NCBI GenBank assembly: GCA_028709615.1
Contig: JAQVWQ010000002.1
Location: 1-32,000, forward strand
Direction of reading: 5' to 3'
DNA: 32,000 nucleotides
Origin: Clostridia bacterium
Lineage (GTDB): Bacteria; Bacillota; Dehalobacteriia; UBA4068
Shown here in pieces: positions 25,603 through 32,000 of this stretch. The notes beneath the pieces were generated by a model. The model searched no databases. It was given only the letters and a program-made list of their open reading frames with translations, and was not told where the DNA came from. Within the stretch, counting starts at the first letter, position 1. Each line of letters begins with the position of its first letter. The translations under genes and the position numbers were made by a program.

Positions 25603-26223
25603 TTACTCAAGCATATCGTTGTTATTTTTTTCCTCATTTTTATCCTCAGACAACAACGGCTCTTGTTTTAACATAGGCTGCTTTAAAGCTTCCGTCTCTT
25701 GTGCTCCATCATTCCGAGCTTTTTTTACTGCCTTTTTCTTATAACTAATGCGCTGCTGCGCTTGTTTTCCTTTTTGTGGTGTTGATTGGCTTTCTTCAAC
25801 TGTAATTTCTGGCTTATGCTGCTCTTTCTGCTTCTTTTCGCCTATTGTATAACTTTTACCTCCCAGAACTTCAACACGATAATCGCGTATAGTTCTAAAA
25901 AATACGACAAAAAAATAAACCAAAGCTGCAAAATAAGGCACAAAGAAGAAATTAGCAGTGGTAGCCTCAATTATTTTATCGCGAATCGCATAAGATAAAA
26001 TCCAAACGGATGCCAACGAACATACTAATATAGCCAAAAACCAAGGTATTCGCAAATTACGATAATAAATAGAGCCTTTGCCCGTTTTTTTACCTACAAA
26101 ATATCTTAAAACACTCATAATGGCAAATGCGCCAAGCCAAAAGAAAAATGAATATGCCACATATACTTGTGTCATATATTCGGATGCAAGTTGATTATTG
26201 ATAATTTGATCTATAGGATTCAA
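25603..26223 (-). CDS. Unrecognised small membrane protein with a charged C-terminal tail
   Basis: 206 residues; I do not recognise a family. Three membrane segments are clear (about 19-43, 58-80 and 91-110), followed by a hydrophilic tail of about 95 residues rich in Lys, Gln and Glu with a basic patch SYKKKAVKKAR and an acidic Asn-rich end. The tail looks disordered. The start is TTG 26223, with AAAGGGTGAG just upstream. It is bounded by terminators at 26256-26290 (only 33 bp upstream) and 25561-25590. Its promoter must therefore be very short or inside the upstream hairpin region, or it depends on readthrough from the permease gene. A membrane scaffold or sensor role would be a guess. Confidence 0.7.
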   Translation of the reverse strand: MNPIDQIINNQLASEYMTQVYVAYSFFFWLGAFAIMSVLRYFVGKKTGKGSIYYRNLRIPWFLAILVCSLASVWILSYAIRDKIIEATTANFFFVPYFAALVYFFVVFFRTIRDYRVEVLGGKSYTIGEKKQKEQHKPEITVEESQSTPQKGKQAQQRISYKKKAVKKARNDGAQETEALKQPMLKQEPLLSEDKNEEKNNNDMLE

Positions 26224-26255
26224 AAAATCTCACCCTTTGGTAACAGATTTTTAGT

Positions 26256-26290
26256 AAAAAGGGGTTATGGCCGGGCCATAACCCCTTTTT
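26256..26290. terminator. Perfect-palindrome terminator after the APC permease gene
   Basis: AAAAAGGGGTTATGGCC and GGCCATAACCCCTTTTT are 17-bp perfect arms around a single G (effectively a short CCGGG loop). A and T tracts make it work in both directions. It lies 33 nt after the permease stop. Confidence 0.92.
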
Positions 26291-26323
26291 ATAGCTATAA
26301 TAAACTAAAATCAAGAGTCTTAA

Positions 26324-27772
26324 TTAACCCTTAATAACAGCCTGGAATAAATCTTTGGTGCGTTCTTCCATAGGAATGGAGTTTCTGTATTTGGCGGTAG
26401 CAAACCAGAAAATCAGGCCCAAAACAGCCCAGCAGAGGAAGATGATAAAGGCCGTCTTGCCCATCCAGCCGGGCAGTGCGGGAATAAGCATATTAACCAG
26501 GAAGAAGGCGCAAAGTACAGCCGCTAAAATAGCCATGCCTTTACCGCCGGGCATTCTGTAAGGACGATTCATATCAGGATCGCTGTTGCGCAGTTTATAG
26601 GCGCACAGAGCAGACAGACCCCAAGAAATAACAAAGCCGGTGGAACCGACAACGGTTAAGGGGTCAATCAAGCCGATACCGAGGAAAGGACCGACAAAGA
26701 GCATAATGCCGCAGAAGATGTTGCCGCCCCAGGGAGTACCGTACTTGGGATGCTGTTTGGCAAAGAAGGCAGGGATCAAAGCGGCACGGCCCAGGCCCAT
26801 TAACAGACGGGAGCCGGCAACATAGAAGCCGTTCCAGGTTGATAACAGACCGGTTAAAGCGGCAACCATGGTGATCCAGTAAAGAGCGACACCCAAAGCG
26901 CCGGGATAGAGGTCGGTCATAACGGTAGAAACGACGGGAGCCTGGTACTGAACAAAATCCTGCCAGGGCATACACATACCGCTGGAAATAAGCATTAAGC
27001 AGTATAAAGCACCGGCACAAGTCAAAGCACCGACAATAACGCGACCAATGTTTTTGGGGTTAACGCCGCCGGCGTCTTCAGCGCCCTGAGCAATGGTATC
27101 AAAACCGGAGAAATAGAACGGAGCAATAGCAAAAATGGACATTGCGCCGCCGATAGCACTGCTGTGGGGTTTATTCTTGTAGTTATCATAGAAGGGCTGC
27201 AAATTTTCGGGGCTGGCTTTGACAAATAAGAAAATAACGGCCAAAGCAGCGCCTGTTAAGAGCAATAAAGTAACGCCAGTCTGGAATTTGGCTGCTGAAC
27301 CGGCACCTCTCCAGTTAACTGTAATAATAATGATACCCAAAACCAGACCCATAATAATTGCCGGCAGGAAGATATCCGTACCTGCTAATGTGTAAATAGG
27401 ATTGCCTGATTTAAGGAAAGGAAGGATGTAAGCCATAATATCACAAATAAAAATCGCTTCCCAAGGGATAATGGATATGTAGCCCATTGCCAGGAACCAG
27501 CCGGCAACGAAAGCCATTTTGTCGCCAAAAGCTTTATAGGAATAAGCGACAGCGCCGCCTGCTACGGGAATAGCGGGAGCCAGTTCCGCATAGACGAAGG
27601 CAACAGGAATAAGTCCGAGTGTAGCAATTGCATAACCGATGGCTGCAGGGCCGGGGCCGCCGCCAGTACCCATCCAGTTATTCAGCGTAACAGACCAGCC
27701 GACACCGACGATTGCGCCGAAGCCCAGCATGAAAAGGTCTACTACATTAAAACTACCTTTTTTTTCTGCCAT
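26324..27772 (-). CDS. APC superfamily amino acid permease
   Basis: 482 residues with about 12 membrane segments. The first helix carries the substrate-binding signature FGAIVGVGWSV (unwound GxG region), and the APC-type motif APAIPVAGGAVAYSYKAFGD follows at about residues 66-85. A later segment, FYFSGFDTIAQGAEDAGG, and the RPYRMPGG loop near residue 410 are also typical of the family. The protein should be a secondary amino-acid or amine transporter; the substrate cannot be fixed. The gene has a near-consensus promoter, an AAAGGAGG ribosome-binding site, strongly biased codons and its own terminator, so it is probably monocistronic and highly expressed. That may suit an organism living on amino acids, which is inference. 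Confidence 0.88.
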   Translation of the reverse strand: MAEKKGSFNVVDLFMLGFGAIVGVGWSVTLNNWMGTGGGPGPAAIGYAIATLGLIPVAFVYAELAPAIPVAGGAVAYSYKAFGDKMAFVAGWFLAMGYISIIPWEAIFICDIMAYILPFLKSGNPIYTLAGTDIFLPAIIMGLVLGIIIITVNWRGAGSAAKFQTGVTLLLLTGAALAVIFLFVKASPENLQPFYDNYKNKPHSSAIGGAMSIFAIAPFYFSGFDTIAQGAEDAGGVNPKNIGRVIVGALTCAGALYCLMLISSGMCMPWQDFVQYQAPVVSTVMTDLYPGALGVALYWITMVAALTGLLSTWNGFYVAGSRLLMGLGRAALIPAFFAKQHPKYGTPWGGNIFCGIMLFVGPFLGIGLIDPLTVVGSTGFVISWGLSALCAYKLRNSDPDMNRPYRMPGGKGMAILAAVLCAFFLVNMLIPALPGWMGKTAFIIFLCWAVLGLIFWFATAKYRNSIPMEERTKDLFQAVIKG

Positions 27773-27816
27773 AAGATTTTAACCTCCTTTTTTTAAAAAG
27801 CTCTCGATAAAATAAT

Positions 27817-27832
27817 ACCGAGGCACCGGTAA
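27817..27832. repeat. Small inverted repeat at the permease transcription start
   Basis: TACCG and CGGTA arms separated by 6 bp lie just downstream of the permease -10 box, around the predicted start site. It may be an operator or a 5' end hairpin; with 5-bp arms chance is possible. Confidence 0.3.
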
Positions 27833-27836
27833 AGTA

Positions 27837-27865
27837 ATTATACAATACTTTAAGCTCTTTGACAA
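27837..27865 (-). promoter_or_regulatory. Strong sigma-A promoter of the APC permease gene
   Basis: On the minus strand TTGTCA (27860-27865), a 17-nt spacer and TATAAT (27837-27842): 5 of 6 and 6 of 6 matches. AT-rich sequence upstream (27866-27915) could act as an UP element. The predicted leader is about 58 nt, too short for a typical riboswitch. Confidence 0.88.
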
Positions 27866-27929
27866 CACTTTTTTTGTAATTTTGTATAAATTTTCAGATA
27901 AATATATTATACATTTACAAACATTCCAC

Positions 27930-28286
27930 CTAGAAAGCCTTATTATTGTCAATAAAATGTCGAAAGTCCTCTTTTTTTATCATATACCTCCTTCCTGATT
28001 TATAAGCCGGCAAATGTCCTTGCCTGATCAAGCCGATCACAAAAGCATAGCTGACAGGAATTATTTCCAATATTTCTTTTACCGTATAACCGTCAGCCAC
28101 TTGATTTTCTTTCTTATTGCGGCAATAAATAGCGGCGTCACTGCTGCTGATAAAATATTTACGGCCAATTTTGCAGGCAGCCAGCCGTCCGTTTTCAATA
28201 TCCCTTTTAACTGCCGCGTAAGACATTGCGGCCTGCTCCGCTACATCTTTTAAAGACAAATAAGCGCCCGCTGTCTCTTGAGTCAT
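27930..28286 (-). CDS. Tandem excisionase/MerR-like helix-turn-helix protein
   Basis: 118 residues made of two similar DNA-binding units. Unit 1 (about 9-55) has LSLKDVAEQAAMSYAAVKRD then GRLAACKIGRKYFI. Unit 2 (about 67-112) has YTVKEILEIIPVSYAFVIGL then GHLPAYKSGRRYMI. Each looks like the winged helix of the excisionase/HTH_17 family: helix-turn-helix, then a basic beta-hairpin. No recombinase or effector domain is present, so a small regulator is more likely than a true excisionase. ATG 28286 is preferred to GTG 28292, because GGAGG stands 7 nt before the ATG. It lies 77 nt after the SLH-transglutaminase gene and 157 nt before the permease gene; its targets are unknown. Confidence 0.8.
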   Translation of the reverse strand: MTQETAGAYLSLKDVAEQAAMSYAAVKRDIENGRLAACKIGRKYFISSSDAAIYCRNKKENQVADGYTVKEILEIIPVSYAFVIGLIRQGHLPAYKSGRRYMIKKEDFRHFIDNNKAF

Positions 28287-28318
28287 AAACACACCTCCTT
28301 TTTCTTTTTATTTAAGAG

Positions 28319-28333
28319 TATGTCGTTTATGTC
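28319..28333. repeat. Hexamer direct repeat upstream of the tandem-HTH gene
   Basis: TATGTC occurs at 28319-28324 and 28328-28333, separated by GTT, about 33 bp before the start codon. Paired direct repeats could suit a protein with two tandem DNA-binding units, but six-base repeats are weak evidence. Confidence 0.3.
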
Positions 28334-28363
28334 TGTTTTAGATTAGCGAACGCCTATTTTTTA

Positions 28364-29950
28364 TTATTTTTCATAAAAATTAATTAAAGAAGATAAAAAT
28401 GCCGCCAATTCAAATCTGCTAACATCATCGGCGGGAGCAAATATACCCGGGCTTTTACCGGATGCCAAGCCGTTAGATGCCAATATAATAATACTTTTGT
28501 CTGCCCATGCCCATCCGCTTTTACTCAAATCATCAAAGCTCACCTGCTGCTGACCCAGCTTTAGCTCAAAAGCGGCACATAATACTGCTGCAAGCTCTGC
28601 GCGAGATAATACTTTATTAGGCCGAAAAGAGCCGTCAGGATAACCGTTCAGCCAGCCCGCCGCCTGCGCGGCGCCGATTTCTCCGGCAGCCCAATATGAA
28701 GCAGGCACATCACTAAAATCAGAATTTTTATTTTCCGTATTAAAATAACGGTCCAATATCACGGCCAGCTGCGCCCTTGTTAAGGGCAGCTTGCCGCCAA
28801 AATTTCCGTTACCGATACCGGCAATCAATCCTCTATGATAAAGCTGCAATACAGACTTTTCGGCCCAAGTACCTATAATATCATTAAAGGGCTGGTATTG
28901 CTGCCCCAAAGCAAGATAAGCACTAAATTCCACGGCTATATGTCCGGTGGATGAATGCGAAATACAAGTACCGTCGCCGGCTCTTTCGCCAACAAACAAA
29001 TAGCGCCTGGAAGAAGGAATATTGGCAAAATAACTCCAATCAACAATTTTTTCCTGCACGCCGCCTATTTCAAAATAGGCTTCAAAAGTGGGGTCGGCCA
29101 TCACCCAACCGACTCCCGGTAAATAAAACTCCGGCCAGGCATGACGCATCATCAGTAAGTTGACCAGCTGCTGATCCGGAATAATATAAGGCGGAGAAAC
29201 ATGCTCCTGCGGTAAATACAAATAACCCTCCTGCATACGCGCCGGCACACCCAAGGCACGCATAATTGCCACAAATAATGTGGCATAATCCTCACAAACC
29301 CCGCGCCCCGTTCTGCGCGCCGAAAGAGCCCCGCGATTGGCGTATTTGGCATCGGTATCATAAGTCATAAACAGATTGATTTCCGCAAAGACCTTACGCG
29401 CCAGCTTATATGGATTAGTTTCGCCATCAGCAATCTCTTTGGCATAAGATACTATCTCTATATGTTCCGATTCTATAAACTTGTCCGGCTGCAAATAGCG
29501 GTCATCAACCTCATATTCACTCTGTGGGGAGAATTTATCCGCCAACAAGGAATAAGCTATTGCCGAGCAAGAAATTAAATAGCTTTGTTTTAGTACTGCT
29601 TTCTCGCCGTTTTTCAAACTGTCTATTCGATATACCGCCATACGGTTTCCCTCTTGATCCAGCTCAATACGATCCGGCCAAGGAGAAAAAAACTCGCCTA
29701 TAACTTTTTGATAAACCGGCAGATTTTCCGACACTAAGGGTAAGGTAACACGGATATTCCCCGCCCCGTCCCGGTCGTCAGCCGTAACGGTAGCTTCGTG
29801 AATAAGGGTATATTCCCAGCTGCTGGTTAAAGCATAAGGCTCTTGAGCACAAGCCGCCCGCGGCACAAGCAACAAAACCAGCGCCGTTATCAAACTAACG
29901 ACGCTTAATTTTATAAAAATATTCATTCTGCTTGGAAGAATTATGTTCAA
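28364..29950 (-). CDS. Exported transglutaminase-like protein with three SLH domains
   Basis: 528 residues. A signal peptide occupies about 1-36 (LVLLLVPRAACAQ). An N-terminal beta-rich region (40-160) precedes a transglutaminase-like core with the full triad: Cys219 in GRGVCEDYATLF, His270 in MMRHAWPEFYLP and Asp286 in GWVMADPTF. Three S-layer homology domains follow (355-400, 412-460 and 472-522), each with a TRAE-like motif (LTRAQLA, LSRAELA, VSRFELA). SLH domains attach proteins to wall polymers, so this is a surface-anchored enzyme, either protease-like or cross-linking. I take TTG 29950 as start because AAAGGAG lies 7 nt upstream; an in-frame ATG at 29926 has no good ribosome-binding site. 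A weak candidate promoter (TTAAGT, 18 nt, TATAAA) is at 29973-30002. Confidence 0.9.
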   Translation of the reverse strand: MNIILPSRMNIFIKLSVVSLITALVLLLVPRAACAQEPYALTSSWEYTLIHEATVTADDRDGAGNIRVTLPLVSENLPVYQKVIGEFFSPWPDRIELDQEGNRMAVYRIDSLKNGEKAVLKQSYLISCSAIAYSLLADKFSPQSEYEVDDRYLQPDKFIESEHIEIVSYAKEIADGETNPYKLARKVFAEINLFMTYDTDAKYANRGALSARRTGRGVCEDYATLFVAIMRALGVPARMQEGYLYLPQEHVSPPYIIPDQQLVNLLMMRHAWPEFYLPGVGWVMADPTFEAYFEIGGVQEKIVDWSYFANIPSSRRYLFVGERAGDGTCISHSSTGHIAVEFSAYLALGQQYQPFNDIIGTWAEKSVLQLYHRGLIAGIGNGNFGGKLPLTRAQLAVILDRYFNTENKNSDFSDVPASYWAAGEIGAAQAAGWLNGYPDGSFRPNKVLSRAELAAVLCAAFELKLGQQQVSFDDLSKSGWAWADKSIIILASNGLASGKSPGIFAPADDVSRFELAAFLSSLINFYEK

Positions 29951-30025
29951 ACAGAAACTCCTTTAAAACTAATTTATAAAAAATTTCTCGTTTAAAACTT
30001 AATTTCCTTTAAAAAAATGACAATA

Positions 30026-30056
30026 TAAAAAAGGACGGCCTATACCGTCCTTTTGT
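30026..30056 (-). terminator. Terminator after the carboxyltransferase gene
   Basis: AAAAGGACGG and CCGTCCTTTT form a 10-bp stem with a 6-nt loop. On the minus strand a TTTTTTATATT tract follows. Confidence 0.9.
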
Positions 30057-30067
30057 TCCTGATAAAC

Positions 30068-31468
30068 TCAAATCGGCACATAACTAACCGGTTTTCCAGC
30101 TCCGTGAACCATATTAAATTCCACATTGGTTTTACCGGCCAAGCGAGTCTTTAAAAAATCCTTAGCTACCTGCGGAAATAAGCAATATGAAAGTAAATCT
30201 TCCATCGTTTCCATATAAACTCCCAATTCGTTTTTTGCCGCCTCAAGCTGAGGAGGCAGTAAATCGGCGGGCCGGCAGGTAATAGGCTGCTCGTCGCCGA
30301 TTACCTTTTTACGGATCTGCTCATTGACAGGCGCAGGCGGCTGACCATACTCACCGCGAAAATAATTTTTAATTTCATTGGTTGTCATTTTATATCGTTC
30401 ACCGCCCAAAACATTTAAAAGAGCCTGTGAACCGACCATCTGTGACGACGGTGTAACCAAAGGCGGATAACCCATATCGGCCCGCACCCGCGGCACCTCT
30501 TCCAAAACTTCGGGTAAGCGGTCAAGGGCATTACCCTCGCGCAGCTGCGAAATAAAGTTAGAAATCATACCGCCGGGCATTTGATAACGCAATACATTAG
30601 GGTCAACCTGCGGTGAAGCTAAATCAAATTTATGATATTCCTGGCGGATAAGCTTAAACTTCTCGGCCAGTGCTGCCAAAGCATCAATATCAATACCAGT
30701 ATCGTACTTTGTTCCGGCAAAAGAGGCAATCATTGTTTCATCAGCAGGCTGAGAAGCGGAAAGGGCCATTGGTGAAATCGCACAATCCAAAATATCACAA
30801 CCGGCTTCAACGGCCTTAAGATAAGACATGGCCGCCATGCCGCTGGTGTAGTGGCAATGCAGCTCCACAGGCAAAGCGGTAGCCTTTTTTATTAAAGAAA
30901 CCAGCTCATAAGCATCAAAAGGGTACAAAATACCCGACATATCCTTAATACAAATCGAATCGGCGCCCATTTCTTTGATATCTTTACAGATGTTTACAAA
31001 ATAATTCATATTATGAACCGGGCTGTTGGTATAAGAAATGGCAACCTGGGCATGTGCACCTTCTTTTTTGGTGGCATACAAAGACCGCTCCACATTGCGA
31101 AGGTCATTTAAAGCATCAAAGATCCTGATAATATCTATACCGTTTGCCACAGAACGCTTAACAAACTCATCAACAACATCATCGGCATAATGGCGATATC
31201 CAAGTAAATTTTGACCGCGTAACAACATTTGCAGCTTGGTATTTTTAATTGTTTTACGCAATTGACGCAAGCGTTCCCAAGGATCCTCATTTAAAAATCG
31301 CATGCAAGAGTCAAAGGTAGCTCCTCCCCAGACCTCCATTGAATAAAAACCGATTTGATCCATTTGCTCTGCAACAGACAAAATATCTTCTAAAGAAAGC
31401 CTCGTCGCCAACAATGATTGCTGGCCGTCACGCAGCGTAGTATCACAAATTTTAACCTTCTGTATCAT
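30068..31468 (-). CDS. Pyruvate/oxaloacetate carboxyltransferase subunit without a biotin domain (PycB/OadA type)
   Basis: 466 residues. The DRE-TIM-type carboxyltransferase barrel shows CDTTLRDGQQSLLATR (8-23), the lysine that carries the transient carboxyl group (K175 in CIKDMSG) and the metal-binding HCH (204-206), followed by the conserved PADETM. It would move CO2 between carboxybiotin and pyruvate or oxaloacetate. The protein ends GKPVSYVPI, before the biotinyl domain and its MKM motif found in many OadA and PycB proteins, so a separate biotin carrier must exist elsewhere. Decarboxylase and carboxylase subunits cannot be told apart here. ATG 31468, with AGGGAGAG upstream, is preferred to an upstream start at 31540 inside coaD. 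It overlaps the end of coaD by 17 nt. Confidence 0.92.
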   Translation of the reverse strand: MIQKVKICDTTLRDGQQSLLATRLSLEDILSVAEQMDQIGFYSMEVWGGATFDSCMRFLNEDPWERLRQLRKTIKNTKLQMLLRGQNLLGYRHYADDVVDEFVKRSVANGIDIIRIFDALNDLRNVERSLYATKKEGAHAQVAISYTNSPVHNMNYFVNICKDIKEMGADSICIKDMSGILYPFDAYELVSLIKKATALPVELHCHYTSGMAAMSYLKAVEAGCDILDCAISPMALSASQPADETMIASFAGTKYDTGIDIDALAALAEKFKLIRQEYHKFDLASPQVDPNVLRYQMPGGMISNFISQLREGNALDRLPEVLEEVPRVRADMGYPPLVTPSSQMVGSQALLNVLGGERYKMTTNEIKNYFRGEYGQPPAPVNEQIRKKVIGDEQPITCRPADLLPPQLEAAKNELGVYMETMEDLLSYCLFPQVAKDFLKTRLAGKTNVEFNMVHGAGKPVSYVPI

Positions 31469-31958
31469 CAAAAACTCTCCCTTCTCGCAGTTTTTCCCGC
31501 AAGGCTTCAACAACAACCGCCGGAACCAGCTCACTAACATCGCCGCCCAGTGTTGCCGAGTTTTTTATAATGCTTGAGCTTATAAATAAATATTTGGGGT
31601 CAGACATAAAAAATACTGTGTCTATTCCTTCACATAAAGAACGGTTCATCAAAGCCATTTGAAATTCTTTTTCAAAATCCGAAACCGCTCTCAGCCCGCG
31701 GATAATAGAATCCGCTCCTACCTCTCGGCAATAATCAACCAGCAAACCTGCAAAAGAAGCTGTTTCTAAATTGGGTATATCTTCCGCAGATTTTTTTATC
31801 ATATCTATTCTTCTTTGCAGCGGAAACATCGTTTTTTTATAATTATCCTCGGCAACGGCTATAATCACCTGATCAAAAACTCTTGCCGCCCTGCGGGCAA
31901 CATCTAGGTGACCGTTAGTTACCGGATCAAAAGTACCAGCGTAAACAGCTATTTTCAC
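31452..31958 (-). CDS. coaD: Phosphopantetheine adenylyltransferase
   Basis: 168 residues, the family's usual size. CoaD makes dephospho-CoA from ATP and 4'-phosphopantetheine. The nucleotidyltransferase motif TFDPVTNGHLD (9-19), IIRGLRAVSDFEKEF (85-99) and the C-terminal ISSSIIKN (126-133) are present. I choose GTG 31958, giving a start of MKIAVYAGTF as in relatives, because the GTG at 31967 overlaps the GAGGAG ribosome-binding site. The last 17 nt overlap the carboxyltransferase gene, so the two are probably cotranscribed and translationally linked. No upstream gene is visible before the window ends. Confidence 0.95.
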   Translation of the reverse strand: MKIAVYAGTFDPVTNGHLDVARRAARVFDQVIIAVAEDNYKKTMFPLQRRIDMIKKSAEDIPNLETASFAGLLVDYCREVGADSIIRGLRAVSDFEKEFQMALMNRSLCEGIDTVFFMSDPKYLFISSSIIKNSATLGGDVSELVPAVVVEALREKLREGRVFDDTEG

Positions 31959-31987
31959 GATGAACACTCCTCATCTTTAGTCGTTTT

Positions 31988-31993
31988 ATTATA
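31988..31993 (-). promoter_or_regulatory. Possible -10 box upstream of coaD
   Basis: The minus strand reads TATAAT at 31988-31993, about 30 nt before the coaD start. The matching -35 would lie beyond the window, so this cannot be confirmed here. Confidence 0.35.
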
Positions 31994-32000
31994 ATATAAT

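Noticed and set aside
27773-27840. A riboswitch or T-box leader before the amino acid permease
   Set aside because: The predicted leader is only about 58 nt, with no T-box sequence, no terminator/antiterminator pair and only a 5-bp inverted repeat.
27930-28286. A phage-type excisionase
   Set aside because: No integrase, attachment-site repeat or other mobile-element gene is nearby, so a chromosomal regulator is more likely.
1-32000. CRISPR arrays, insertion sequences, prophage or defence genes
   Set aside because: No regularly spaced repeats, transposases, phage structural genes or recognisable defence proteins are present; xerC is the housekeeping recombinase in its usual operon.

Overview
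The window holds 28 protein-coding genes and one tRNA gene, and all but one gene (a DUF1015 protein) lie on the minus strand. The gene order and content point to a moderately AT-rich, probably anaerobic Bacillota. Supporting signs are strong GGAGG ribosome-binding sites, the order dprA-topA-trmFO-xerC-hslV-hslU and rpsB-tsf-pyrH-frr, a dgt-dnaG-rpoD block, a clostridial 2[4Fe-4S] ferredoxin, and cell-surface proteins with stalk (copper amine oxidase N-like) and SLH domains. Clostridia or Negativicutes both fit, and I cannot separate them by eye. Eight of the 28 genes appear to start with GTG or TTG.

Transcription on the minus strand runs from high to low coordinates. From the right: coaD overlaps a biotin-domain-free carboxyltransferase gene (oadA/pycB type), followed by a terminator. 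Next come an exported transglutaminase with three SLH domains and a small protein with two helix-turn-helix units. A well-promoted APC-family permease follows and ends at a perfect 17-bp-arm terminator. A small unrecognised membrane protein is next. Then come dgt and the replication/transcription block dnaG-rpoD with a CAU-anticodon tRNA 13 bp after rpoD. The plus-strand DUF1015 gene faces this block across a bidirectional terminator and is divergent from comM (yifB).

The middle is one long run of closely spaced or overlapping genes: alpha/beta hydrolase, membrane-anchored murF-like ligase, ddl, dprA, topA, trmFO, xerC, hslV and hslU. It links peptidoglycan precursor synthesis (D-Ala-D-Ala made by Ddl and added by MurF) with DNA uptake/topology, tRNA modification, chromosome-dimer resolution and the HslUV protease. 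The codY gene that follows hslU in Bacillus is absent; after a terminator comes a TVP38/DedA-like membrane protein.

The left part is the translation operon rpsB-tsf-pyrH-frr with a two-iron-sulfur-cluster ferredoxin downstream, then an exported stalk-domain protein and the start of folP, which runs off the left edge. The only gene-free stretch over 300 bases (5620-5987) contains a well-formed rpsB promoter and structured leader, plus a 76-nt imperfect palindrome of unknown nature.

Most of the window is ordinary housekeeping DNA. I found no CRISPR array, transposase, prophage or defence island. The most interesting items are non-coding: the rpsB leader, the 5895-5970 palindrome, the hairpin before xerC and the palindrome over the DUF1015 promoter. 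The hydrolase/MurF/Ddl trio and the two surface proteins also merit attention.
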